Position numbers and translations under genes: made by a program. A model generated the notes under the pieces. That model searched no databases. It was not told the origin of the DNA and saw nothing but the letters and a program-made list of their open reading frames with translations. From MED-G105 sp039025235 (GTDB taxonomy: Bacteria; Pseudomonadota; Alphaproteobacteria; Caulobacterales; Parvularculaceae), in contig JBCCOS010000005.1 in the NCBI GenBank assembly GCA_039025235.1, positions 62,001-126,000 on the forward strand: a stretch of DNA of 64,000 nt, in the 5' to 3' direction. Positions 18,448-26,706 of this stretch are shown one piece after another. The first letter of the stretch is position 1, and each line of letters opens with the position of its first letter.

Positions 18448-19209
18448 TTGATTTTGAGTGATCTCGTCAGAGATTTTTCGCCCACTGATTGTCCAAAGAA
18501 GGGCGTTCTGCCAAAAACGGGCGATCTCTCGAAATGGGGATGCTGGCTCATAGGGCGCAAAAGCGGTTTAGTGGCGATAACCTGTTTTCTTTCCATCGCT
18601 TCGCTTGGCGGTTGTGCGACGTCTCTTCAGCCATTTGCAGGGGCCGCTGAAACAGGAGCAACGGTCAGTGAACGTGTCGCTTTAAATGCTGCGGCTGGCG
18701 CCATTGAACGAAGCTTTCCTTGGCCGAAACCAACCACAATTTCTTGGATGGATCGCCTTGCCGGCAACGCCATTAAAACGGATAGCCTCTCAAGAGCGGA
18801 CGCAATTTCCAAATACGCGGAAGCGCTTCGTGAAAAAAAGTCACCCTTCAGCACACTTCAAAACGATGCGAGAAGCACACTGAAAGCGGCCTATGTGCTC
18901 ATCGACGCCGCCGAAAATGCTCTTGAGTCCTTAAACCCGAAAATGTCGGATGTCGCCATTTTGGAAACATCCATTCAAGACTTACGGAATGCGCGAGGGC
19001 TTTACCTTGCTGCCATCAAAGAAATTGATGTCGCTCCAAATCCAGACGACGCAGATTACAGTCGCGAAGCGGTGGACCGTGTCAGGTCTGATGTAAAGCT
19101 AGGTTTTGATCGTGTCATGCGCCGAATTGGTGGGTTGGCCGACGCACTCGCGGACCGCGCTGCAGAACAATCAAACAATTTTGCTTCTCTCACAGGTGAA
19201 CGGTCGTAG
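18448..19209 (+). CDS. Probable lipoprotein of unknown function
   Basis: No family is recognised. The frame contains a hydrophobic stretch followed by a lipobox, SLGGC (GLVAITCFLSIASLGGC), about 55 residues after the proposed start. The mature part is helical and charged with regular Leu/Ala spacing (about 190 residues), which suggests an alpha-helical bundle. The start is unsure: TTG 18448 has GAGGAG four bases upstream, TTG 18454 and TTG 18406 are alternatives. A shorter protein would suit a lipoprotein signal better, but no good start lies nearer the lipobox. Confidence 0.55.
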   Translation: MILSDLVRDFSPTDCPKKGVLPKTGDLSKWGCWLIGRKSGLVAITCFLSIASLGGCATSLQPFAGAAETGATVSERVALNAAAGAIERSFPWPKPTTISWMDRLAGNAIKTDSLSRADAISKYAEALREKKSPFSTLQNDARSTLKAAYVLIDAAENALESLNPKMSDVAILETSIQDLRNARGLYLAAIKEIDVAPNPDDADYSREAVDRVRSDVKLGFDRVMRRIGGLADALADRAAEQSNNFASLTGERS

Positions 19210-19359
19210 GCTGATTTAGCATTGACTCTTTACTGCTTCACTCAAGCCTTTTTTGTCTCTCAATTCCGCATTACTCAAAGAAGTGAAATACTGCGGCAAT
19301 GGAACAGCTTAAGGGTCTTCACGTTTCGAGGAATGAAATTCCTTCGAACACCGCATTCA

Positions 19360-21642
19360 TCAAATAGTGACCTGCGTATCACCATTCCAATCCTTAGGCG
19401 GATTAGTTTCAATGGCATTGTCAATGCGGCTTTGATAAATATCGAATAGCGCGATATTTGCCCCAGGGAATTGCCGCGAGCGCTGTAAGAGACTGCGAGC
19501 CTTGTAGAAATCACCTTGCCTATAGGCAATGAGCATCTGCCGATGGTTTTCATCCAGCGCACGGAAGTTTTTACTCGATTTCAAAAACGGGTTGCCCACG
19601 AGGGCATAGACCGTAAATGGCTTTTCTTTGTGCCTAGGCATAACGCGGTCCAATTCGAGGAGGGCGAAATGATGGTGCGTTTTTCGGTAAATTGTTTCAT
19701 CGCATATAATCGCGGGCCCATAATATGCCGCTTGGCGACGTAAAAATGCGGCACGGTCGAGGGCCGGACCGATGGCTGAATATCTGTTGGTTTTCCCATG
19801 GCCCATCGGTCCGATGACGCATTTTCCCTCTGCAATGCCAATGGCCAGATGGAGTTGTACGTCGCGTAACGGTCCACTCGAAAGCTCGGAATTTATTTGA
19901 TCCATACTTTCAACAAGGCGCAGGGCGGCGGAGCAGGCGGCGCGTCCATGGTCGGCTGTTTCGAGGGGCGCGTTAAAGTAAGCGTAGATTTTTCCGCCAT
20001 CGGCTTGATCAACGGCGCCGCCCATTTCAACCAGTGATTTCCGCAAGGAGGCGCAAGCTGCTGCAATCATTGTAGTGATTTCTCCGGGTCGATCGGCAAA
20101 GGCACTAAGATCGTCGTCGAGCAAGCTTAACTCACAAGCAAGAATGGTTATGTCGCGGCGCGCGCCATCGAGAATTTGGGCTGGTCCATCGTCTCGCAGT
20201 TTTTGCATCGTTGTTTCGGGAAGCGCATCTTTGTACGCGCCGCGAACTTTATCGTCGGCAAGCGCTGCACCAATTGAACGACCGCCCGCAACGGAAAACG
20301 CGCCAAGCATTAAGGCAATGCTCGCAGGCAGGGGATCAATCAGGAGGCGACCGGCATAAAACGCGCCCGCTGAAATTGCGAACACGACACCGACGAACGC
20401 CGCCGCAATACTAAAGGCGCGCCAAAATGATAGCTTCTGTGACCAGATTATCGCCGCGGCGCCAAACAGCATAACCGCTAAGGCTTCGAGATATCCCGTC
20501 CAGATTGGGCGTTTTACGGCGGCACCAGTATATAATTGTTGCGCAATTAATGCGTGAGCCTGCGTGCGTGAGATATCACCCCGGGGCGTCACTATGGCAC
20601 CGCCAACGGACTTACCAAGGCCGATCAGAAGCGTTTTTCCCATGATTTGTTGGTCGACAACGCGTTTGGGGGATCCTGTTCGGAGACTGTCTGTTGTCGA
20701 TAACAGCCGCCATGCTGGGGTGGTTGGTATCCGCGTTTTTTGTGGCCAATAAAGGCGAAAACGCGCTTCTCTATCAAGCGGAATTGCCGTGTTTTGTACC
20801 GTAAGCGACGTTAAGGGCGAGCCCTGGGACGTCACATTACGGGTATCTGACGAGAGCCCAATTAAAGCACTATTGCTGGCAATCCTGGCCGCTTCGAGCG
20901 CCGCAAGTGGGGTTGGAAATCCGTCAACGGACCATAACAATGGTGGTGCGCGTAACTGGCCATCGTTATCAACGGGCAATGAACTGACCGTAAGTTGGGT
21001 TGAGCTCAGAGCTGATGCTTTCACTTCATACCGAGGTTCAGCAGAGGGGAGTGAAATAAAATTACCAGTCGGATCAGATGCAGGTTTTAGAAAAGGGGCT
21101 AAAGCCGTATCGGCGCGCTTTAGCGACAGCTTATCAGCAAAACGAACGGTGCGGCCCGGGTCGATTGCGACCCCGCCTTTGATGAGAGCAAAAGCATTCC
21201 CAAGGGCTTCGTCGGTTTCTGGCAGAAGTGATAATTGCTTCGCCAATGCCGCATCGCGCGTGCCGCTCAACCAAAATGTGCCGATGGTTTCCGGTGATAA
21301 GGGGTCCGGAACGTCAATGGCTTCAACATATACCGCGCCTTTAGCCCCTTTATCAGCAGCGGCCTCGACGAGTTGCGCGATAATTGACCTTGGCCAAGGC
21401 CATGGGCCAATTTTTTTGAGGCTTTCTTGATCAATCTCAATGGTGTGAAATGGCGTCTCTTTTCCTGCTTCTGCAGGGATCAACCGTTGATAAACGTCAA
21501 AGACGCTTTCGCGTAACCCGCCATGGCGTGACGTCGAATTCGATAGTGTCGAAATCGAAAGACCGGCCAAAATCAATGTGATAACAAATAGCGGTAGGGC
21601 CGAAAGCCATTGAAATCGTTTTTTTAATCGTACTTTAGACAC
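19360..21642 (-). CDS. CHASE2-domain protein with degenerate class III cyclase domain
   Basis: The protein has 760 residues. An N-terminal membrane helix (about 12-32) is followed by a periplasmic CHASE2 sensor (about 40-375), three or so membrane helices (about 384-452) and a class III nucleotide cyclase fold (about 495-685). The cyclase fold is recognisable (GGAVDQADGGKIYAYFNAP; AIGIAEGKCVIGPMG), but key residues are changed: metal Asp positions are Glu504 and Gly550, the adenine-contact Lys is Gln546, and the transition-state Asn/Arg are Asp629 and Phe633. A C-terminal helical tail of about 75 residues may be TPR-like. It may act as a sensor or scaffold rather than an enzyme. Confidence 0.85.
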   Translation of the reverse strand: MSKVRLKKRFQWLSALPLFVITLILAGLSISTLSNSTSRHGGLRESVFDVYQRLIPAEAGKETPFHTIEIDQESLKKIGPWPWPRSIIAQLVEAAADKGAKGAVYVEAIDVPDPLSPETIGTFWLSGTRDAALAKQLSLLPETDEALGNAFALIKGGVAIDPGRTVRFADKLSLKRADTALAPFLKPASDPTGNFISLPSAEPRYEVKASALSSTQLTVSSLPVDNDGQLRAPPLLWSVDGFPTPLAALEAARIASNSALIGLSSDTRNVTSQGSPLTSLTVQNTAIPLDREARFRLYWPQKTRIPTTPAWRLLSTTDSLRTGSPKRVVDQQIMGKTLLIGLGKSVGGAIVTPRGDISRTQAHALIAQQLYTGAAVKRPIWTGYLEALAVMLFGAAAIIWSQKLSFWRAFSIAAAFVGVVFAISAGAFYAGRLLIDPLPASIALMLGAFSVAGGRSIGAALADDKVRGAYKDALPETTMQKLRDDGPAQILDGARRDITILACELSLLDDDLSAFADRPGEITTMIAAACASLRKSLVEMGGAVDQADGGKIYAYFNAPLETADHGRAACSAALRLVESMDQINSELSSGPLRDVQLHLAIGIAEGKCVIGPMGHGKTNRYSAIGPALDRAAFLRRQAAYYGPAIICDETIYRKTHHHFALLELDRVMPRHKEKPFTVYALVGNPFLKSSKNFRALDENHRQMLIAYRQGDFYKARSLLQRSRQFPGANIALFDIYQSRIDNAIETNPPKDWNGDTQVTI

Positions 21643-22060
21643 GATCTAACCCGTTATTTGTGCGCATCACACGGCGCAGACATCTTAAAATGCTAAATTG
21701 CGCGCATAAATATTATGCTGCAGCGTCCTTTTCACCTAAATTTCAGGGTGGCTTTAGCATTCTGCTTATTCAACCCGTAGTGCAAGCGGCGCGCCGGGTT
21801 CGCTACGGTATTTTAACCAGGTTTTGCGGATATTAAGCCGATTGCATTGGTTTTGCTGGTTATGCATGTCCATATCTGGATTCATGCTGTGCCATAGAGA
21901 GATCAGTTAGGCCGATGTTGCGGCAGAATAGTGAGATTTTTGAAAGTGATAACCAGAAGATTTAAGGGTTACGCGCTCAACATTCGTGGATGAGCCACGA
22001 TATTTGAATTTAAGGTAAGGGGATCTCTGCTGAGATTTCTGTTGGGATCGATGAAAAGCC
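21643..22060. other. Divergent region between CHASE2 gene and mlaE
   Basis: About 420 bases with promoters for both flanking genes expected. No hairpin with a T run, repeat copy or small gene was recognised. Confidence 0.35.
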
Positions 22061-23188
22061 ATGACGGCCACGTTTACTATTGACCTTTCTAGCGATGTCT
22101 TAAGGCTCAATGCAGCCGGTGATTGGCGGGCCCGTTTCATGAGTGCCCTTGATTCGGAATTGCGAGATTTTGAAGGTGATACGGTTGGACGCGATCTCGT
22201 CATCGATGTTTCAAGTCTTGAGACCTTGGATACGGCCGGTGCAATGGTTTTGCATAGGGTCATGAACGCCTGCGCGTCACGAACGGCGGTTTCCCGCTTT
22301 GAAGGGGCCCGTTCAGATCACGCGGCCCTTTTGGAAAGCGTCAGACCGCACCTTGCCCCTTGTCCTGTGGAACCGCTACGCCGCAATGCTTTTTTGATGA
22401 TGACGGAACGCCTTGGTTACGGCGCCTCCGATGCCTTTTATTCGGCAATTCGTACGCTGAATTTCATCGGCATTGTCCTAACAACAGCAAGCCGCACGCT
22501 CGCGGATCCACGACGGTTTCGGATCGCCTCAACGGTCACGCATATGGAGGAAGCCGGTCTCGACGCCGTCCCTATCGCAGGGATGATGTCATTTCTAATC
22601 GGTGCTGTTGTTGCCTATATGGGCGCGAAGACCCTAGAGGTTTTTAATGCCGAAATATTCACTGTCGAGATGGTTGCTTTGTCCGTTTTACGTGAATTTG
22701 GCGTTCTTTTATCGGCAATTCTTGTTGCTGGCCGTTCTGGTAGTGCGTTTACAGCGCAAATTGGATCGATGAAAATCAGAGAGGAGATCGATGCGATGCG
22801 CACGCTTGGTCTTGACCCTATTGAGGTATTGGTCCTACCCCGGGCGATTGCCTTAATCATCATGATGCCGGTACTTGCCTTTCTTTGTGCAATGTTGGGC
22901 CTCATTGGCGGCGGGCTCGTATGCGCAACGGCACTTGATATTTCGCCCGCTCTATTTGTCTCACGTATGCAAGAAATGATACCCATTAATAATTTTTGGG
23001 CGGGTATTATCAAAGCGCCATTCTTCGCATTTATCATTGCCGTTATTGGTTGTTTTCAGGGAATGCAGGTGGAGGGCAGTGCTGAGTCCGTAGGTCAGCG
23101 TACGACGCTTTCTGTGGTCCAATCACTTTTCCTCGTAATCGTGCTTGATGCCTTTTTTGCGATGTTCTTTTTAGAGATTGATTTTTGA
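22061..23188 (+). CDS. mlaE: MlaE-type lipid ABC permease with N-terminal STAS domain
   Basis: The permease of an MCE/Mla phospholipid transporter in the inner membrane. Residues 1-100 look like a STAS domain (LVIDVSSLETLDTAGAMVLHR), and 125-375 the MlaE permease (VAYMGAKTLEVFNAEIFTVEM; LVAGRSGSAFTAQIGSMKIREEIDAMRTLGLDP). In E. coli the STAS subunit MlaB is separate; here it is fused, as in many alphaproteobacteria. First gene of a four-gene operon; its stop overlaps the mlaF start by one base. Confidence 0.92.
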   Translation: MTATFTIDLSSDVLRLNAAGDWRARFMSALDSELRDFEGDTVGRDLVIDVSSLETLDTAGAMVLHRVMNACASRTAVSRFEGARSDHAALLESVRPHLAPCPVEPLRRNAFLMMTERLGYGASDAFYSAIRTLNFIGIVLTTASRTLADPRRFRIASTVTHMEEAGLDAVPIAGMMSFLIGAVVAYMGAKTLEVFNAEIFTVEMVALSVLREFGVLLSAILVAGRSGSAFTAQIGSMKIREEIDAMRTLGLDPIEVLVLPRAIALIIMMPVLAFLCAMLGLIGGGLVCATALDISPALFVSRMQEMIPINNFWAGIIKAPFFAFIIAVIGCFQGMQVEGSAESVGQRTTLSVVQSLFLVIVLDAFFAMFFLEIDF

Positions 23189-24135
23189 TGAGTATATCAG
23201 ACGCGCATAATACAAACACGAATGCTACTGATCCGGAGAAATCAGGTCACCGTCGGGGCGAGCCTCGTCAAACTATGATTGGCGTAGAAATTGGCAATGG
23301 TGCCGTGAGCTCGTCCGTTGAGCATGTGATTGAAGTGCGCAAACTCACCACGGCATTCGACGATTTTGTTGTTCATGAGAACCTCGATTTGAGTCTACGC
23401 AAGGGTGAAATACTCGGCGTCGTTGGCGGTTCGGGTACAGGGAAATCCGTCCTTATGCGGGCGATTATCGGCTTGAAGCGTCCAGCTGGCGGGCAGGTGA
23501 AAGTTTTTGGCGATGACTTTTACGCATCGGGGGAGAAAGCACGTCTTGCCATCGAGAAGCGCTGGGGTGTTCTGTTCCAAGGGGGCGCGTTGTTTTCATC
23601 GCTTACCGTCGCCCAGAATGTCATGGCGCCGATCCGCGAGCACCTAGGACTGCCTGATGCCCTGGCTCTTGACATCGCCGCGATGAAAATATCAATGTCG
23701 GGTTTACCTCCTGAAGCGGGGGCGAAATACCCGTCTGAGTTGTCAGGCGGTATGCGCAAACGCGCTGGACTGGCGCGGGCATTGGCTTTGGACCCCGAAA
23801 TTGTCTTCCTTGATGAGCCAACGGCTGGCCTTGATCCCATTGGTGCGGCTAAATTTGATGAACTCATCGTTAGCCTAAAGAATTCCTTAGGGTTAACGGT
23901 GTTTATGGTAACACATGATTTAGACACGCTTCATGCGGCCTGCGATCGGGTGGCAGTGCTCGCAGAAAAGCGCGTTATTGAGATTGGTCCACTGCCAAGT
24001 GTTCGCGCGTCGCGGCACCCGTGGATCACTGAGTATTTTTCCGGGCCGCGGGGGCGTGCTGCGCTCAATGCAAAAGACTTCAGCAGCGAACAGACTAACG
24101 GTACGGACCAACAGGCTTTGGGTACCGCTGATTGA
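23188..24135 (+). CDS. mlaF: MlaF-type ABC ATPase
   Basis: The ATP-binding subunit of the Mla lipid transporter. Walker A GGSGTGKS is at 80-87, the signature LSGGMRKRAGLARAL follows, and Walker B is IVFLDEPTAGLDP with an H-loop VTHDLD. About 45 extra polar residues precede the domain. ATG 23188 is used, in a TGATG overlap with mlaE; an in-frame TTG lies one codon upstream. Confidence 0.93.
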   Translation: MSISDAHNTNTNATDPEKSGHRRGEPRQTMIGVEIGNGAVSSSVEHVIEVRKLTTAFDDFVVHENLDLSLRKGEILGVVGGSGTGKSVLMRAIIGLKRPAGGQVKVFGDDFYASGEKARLAIEKRWGVLFQGGALFSSLTVAQNVMAPIREHLGLPDALALDIAAMKISMSGLPPEAGAKYPSELSGGMRKRAGLARALALDPEIVFLDEPTAGLDPIGAAKFDELIVSLKNSLGLTVFMVTHDLDTLHAACDRVAVLAEKRVIEIGPLPSVRASRHPWITEYFSGPRGRAALNAKDFSSEQTNGTDQQALGTAD

Positions 24136-24218
24136 GCGAATGACGCGCGCTCGTCGGTGATCGACCCCAAGGTGGCGACATAAGGCGCGGGAGCGCGAGT
24201 GAGAGATAGAAATATGCC

Positions 24219-25151
24219 ATGGAAACACGGGCCAATTATGTCTTTATAGGCACCGTCGTTCTTGTCGTAATGGCGGTTGCGGCTATTTTTGTTTTGGTCC
24301 AAAGCCAAGGCAGTGTATCCTATGATCGGTATGAGATCGTATTTGCGGACCGAGTTTCTGGTTTATCGCGCGGCTCACCGGTAAGATTTAATGGGATCCA
24401 GAAAGGTGACGTGCAGGAACTGATCATCGATAAAGATGATCCAGAACTCGTTATTGCGCGGATCCGTGTCGAATCCGATACCCCTGTCAAAACTGATACG
24501 AAGGCCGAACTTGAGCTTGTCGGTTTTACCGGACTTGCGGTGATACAACTGGTTGGTGGTACGGCCGAAGCGGAACTGCTCAAAGATATCTCCAGAGGGA
24601 TGCCGCGGATTGAAGCCGATACATCAGGGTTCGCCGCGTTCTTGTCGGGGTCCGGCGAGATTGTGACGGCGGCAAATCGTTTGTTATCGGAAGAAAACAC
24701 TGATGCCTTCGGTAGTATTCTTGCGAACCTTGATACGACGACAAAAGCGGTTGCTGAAAATGATGCCGCGATCCGCGAAACCGTGGAAAATGCTGCAAAA
24801 TTGACTCGTAACCTTGCTGATGCGTCTGATCAATTATCGGCCGTGGCCGAAAATCTTGAAGCTCTGACGTCGGAAGATGCGGTGGAAACCTTTGATGAGG
24901 CTCAACGCGCTCTTCAAGATCTTCGTAAACTTACGGCAAGTCTGCAGGCAATCGTTGATGATAACCGAGAGCCGGTGTCATTATTTGCTGAGCAGGGGCT
25001 GACACAGGTTGGTCCTGCATTGGCAGAGTTGCGACGCACATTCCGTACCTTAGACCAGGTTCTGCGAGAGGTGGATCGAGACCCGCGTGGTTATTTGTTC
25101 GGCGAGTCGACGCCGCGCCATAATGGAGACAAGGAAGATGCGGTTCGTTAG
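24219..25151 (+). CDS. mlaD: MlaD-type MCE-domain lipid-binding protein
   Basis: The periplasmic substrate-binding subunit, anchored by a helix at residues 7-28. The MCE domain covers about 35-115 (YEIVFADRVSGLSRGSPVRFNGIQKGDV; ELVGFTGLAVIQLVGG). The rest is a long alpha-helical stretch (about 140-290) as in MlaD/PqiB-type proteins that form tubes or rings. An 83-base gap separates it from mlaF. Its end overlaps the following lipoprotein gene if that starts at 25138. Confidence 0.92.
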   Translation: METRANYVFIGTVVLVVMAVAAIFVLVQSQGSVSYDRYEIVFADRVSGLSRGSPVRFNGIQKGDVQELIIDKDDPELVIARIRVESDTPVKTDTKAELELVGFTGLAVIQLVGGTAEAELLKDISRGMPRIEADTSGFAAFLSGSGEIVTAANRLLSEENTDAFGSILANLDTTTKAVAENDAAIRETVENAAKLTRNLADASDQLSAVAENLEALTSEDAVETFDEAQRALQDLRKLTASLQAIVDDNREPVSLFAEQGLTQVGPALAELRRTFRTLDQVLREVDRDPRGYLFGESTPRHNGDKEDAVR

Positions 25152-25917
25152 TCCAGTATTCGGCGAGGCGATCAAATTCGCGAGGAGCCGCCTTGCCCGC
25201 TCGCCGCTATTCGATAGTTTTGATTGGCGTTGGCTCTTTGTTATTGCGCTACCCTTGTTATCCTCTGCTTGCGTTTCAGTGTTACCAGACGCCAATCCAG
25301 CCGCCCCGCGGTTTGGAATCAATGATGTCGAAGCAAGTGACACCACCGGCGCACGTATTGCGACCAACGGTTCAGCCCTGATGGCGGGCGCCGCTCATGC
25401 TGGCGCTGCAAGCAAGGCCGCTACAACGAGTTGGTCATTAACGATCGATGATCCGATTGCAACACGCGGGATTGATACCGTTAAAATTGCCCGTATCGAA
25501 GATGGCCAGCGCTATGAATATTACGATGATGCCGAATGGCTCGACCGGGCGCCGCTGTTATTTGAAACAGCGCTTATTCGTAGTTTCCAGAATTCAGGAT
25601 CGATCATTAGTGTTGGTGGAATATCAAGCCAGCCCATTGCTGACTATATTTTGAAGATGGATATTCGGTCTTTTTCGGCCGAAGAAACAGACGACGGCGT
25701 CGTGGCGAAGGTTGATGTTTACGTACGGCTTTCAGACTTCCGTGCACGCAATTACGCCGCCCGGAGATTTCAACGGGCGATCCGTGTGCGTAGCGATAAC
25801 GGTGTTCGCGTCGCAACCCAATTAGACAAAGCCGTGTCGCAGGTTATTCCCCAGATTATTGATTGGACGCTGACGGTCGGAGAAAAAGCAGAACTGCAGA
25901 AAAAGGGGTCTTCCTAG
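25138..25917 (+). CDS. ABC-transport auxiliary lipoprotein (PqiC/YmbA-like)
   Basis: An outer-membrane lipoprotein partner of MCE transporters. A lipobox LSSAC ends a hydrophobic run (WLFVIALPLLSSAC), with Cys about 45 residues from the chosen start; the mature part has the family pattern VKIARIEDGQRYEYYDDAEWLDRAPLL and FQNSG, then IRSFSAEE. ATG 25138 is preceded by ACAAGGAAG; earlier in-frame starts exist at 25087 and 25123. The final gene of the mla operon; its TAG stop lies inside repeat copy B. Confidence 0.85.
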   Translation: MRFVSPVFGEAIKFARSRLARSPLFDSFDWRWLFVIALPLLSSACVSVLPDANPAAPRFGINDVEASDTTGARIATNGSALMAGAAHAGAASKAATTSWSLTIDDPIATRGIDTVKIARIEDGQRYEYYDDAEWLDRAPLLFETALIRSFQNSGSIISVGGISSQPIADYILKMDIRSFSAEETDDGVVAKVDVYVRLSDFRARNYAARRFQRAIRVRSDNGVRVATQLDKAVSQVIPQIIDWTLTVGEKAELQKKGSS

Positions 25918-26018
25918 AGAATTTCCACGCCAGGTGTGTGCGGTTGGCGTTAAGGAAATGGGTAAAATCAACAACTCAAAGCGCCCTTCTGGTTCTAATT
26001 GAAACGGAGGCGCTTTAA
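25915..26018. repeat. Double-hairpin intergenic element, copy B
   Basis: Same orientation and layout as copy A: a GGAAATG-type hairpin (25919-25961) with inner TGGCG motif, then AAAGCGCC pairing with GGCGCTTT (to 26017). Hairpin 1 has mutations in its arms (GAATTTCC against GGAAATGG). The preceding gene's TAG stop falls on the element's terminal TAGAG. Confidence 0.88.
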
Positions 26019-26078
26019 GACTGTGTATATAAAAGTAGCGATTGGCTATTTCTGCCCAACACACTACAGCACATTACA

Positions 26079-26456
26079 TCAAATTGAATAGAAGAATTCC
26101 TCACGGACAATTTTGCCGTCTGCGACGTGATAAACGCCGACTTCTTCCATATCCATTATATTTCCCGAAGCCTTATCTTTGCCTTTCATTTTAAAAAAGA
26201 AAGCAAACCGGTCTTCTCCATGGGGATAGGGCCCGTCGATTGTTCCATCGATCATTTCCATCGTTTGCGCCCACCATTCATGCTTAGCCTTTATGGCGTC
26301 TAAACCTTTGATCTCGCGTTGTCCTGTTTCCGGGTTTGGCATGGCCTCAACAGAGGTTGCTTCTGGATGGTATAACTCCGCGAGGCCCTGCGCCTCGGTC
26401 ATATTTTTCATATGACCTAAGAGTTTGTTCGCAATGTCCGTTGTTGTTTCTGCCAT
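26079..26456 (-). CDS. SnoaL/NTF2-like protein
   Basis: A 125-residue cytoplasmic protein with an NTF2-like fold: LAELYHPEATSVEAMP, GLDAIKAKHEWWAQTM, and the final strands VGVYHVADGKIVREEFFY. This pattern is of the SnoaL-like family, which includes ketosteroid-isomerase-type enzymes and ligand binders. ATG 26456 is supported by GGAG ten bases upstream. Its partner and ligand are unknown. Confidence 0.7.
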   Translation of the reverse strand: MAETTTDIANKLLGHMKNMTEAQGLAELYHPEATSVEAMPNPETGQREIKGLDAIKAKHEWWAQTMEMIDGTIDGPYPHGEDRFAFFFKMKGKDKASGNIMDMEEVGVYHVADGKIVREEFFYSI

Positions 26457-26569
26457 GTCTCGCTCCAAATTTGGTTGATTAAAAAAAGTAACGGAGTTTC
26501 GGGGGTTAGATTTTATATCTTCTGAAAACGAAGATACATGGGTGCGTGTCTCTTTTTTTAACCGTAATA

Positions 26570-26600
26570 TAAAAATTGCCCTTCATGAAAGGGCGATCAA
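26570..26600 (-). terminator. Terminator after the sulfatase gene
   Basis: On the minus strand GCCCTT and AAGGGC form a stem with a TCATG-type loop, followed by AATTTTTATAT. It lies about 110 bases past the sulfatase stop. Confidence 0.6.
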
Positions 26601-26706
26601 CAGAAAAAACGTCCCTAAAAAGAAAGATATCACAACAAAACGAACCGTGTTGGCGGCGACTCAATTGCTTCTCAATTGATGACTAGCCAACGCGCCCCGA
26701 TAAGTT

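Noticed and set aside
26620..26690. CAATTG repeats near 26.65 kb as an operator
   Set aside because: CAATTG is itself a palindrome, and two copies in AT-rich DNA are expected by chance.
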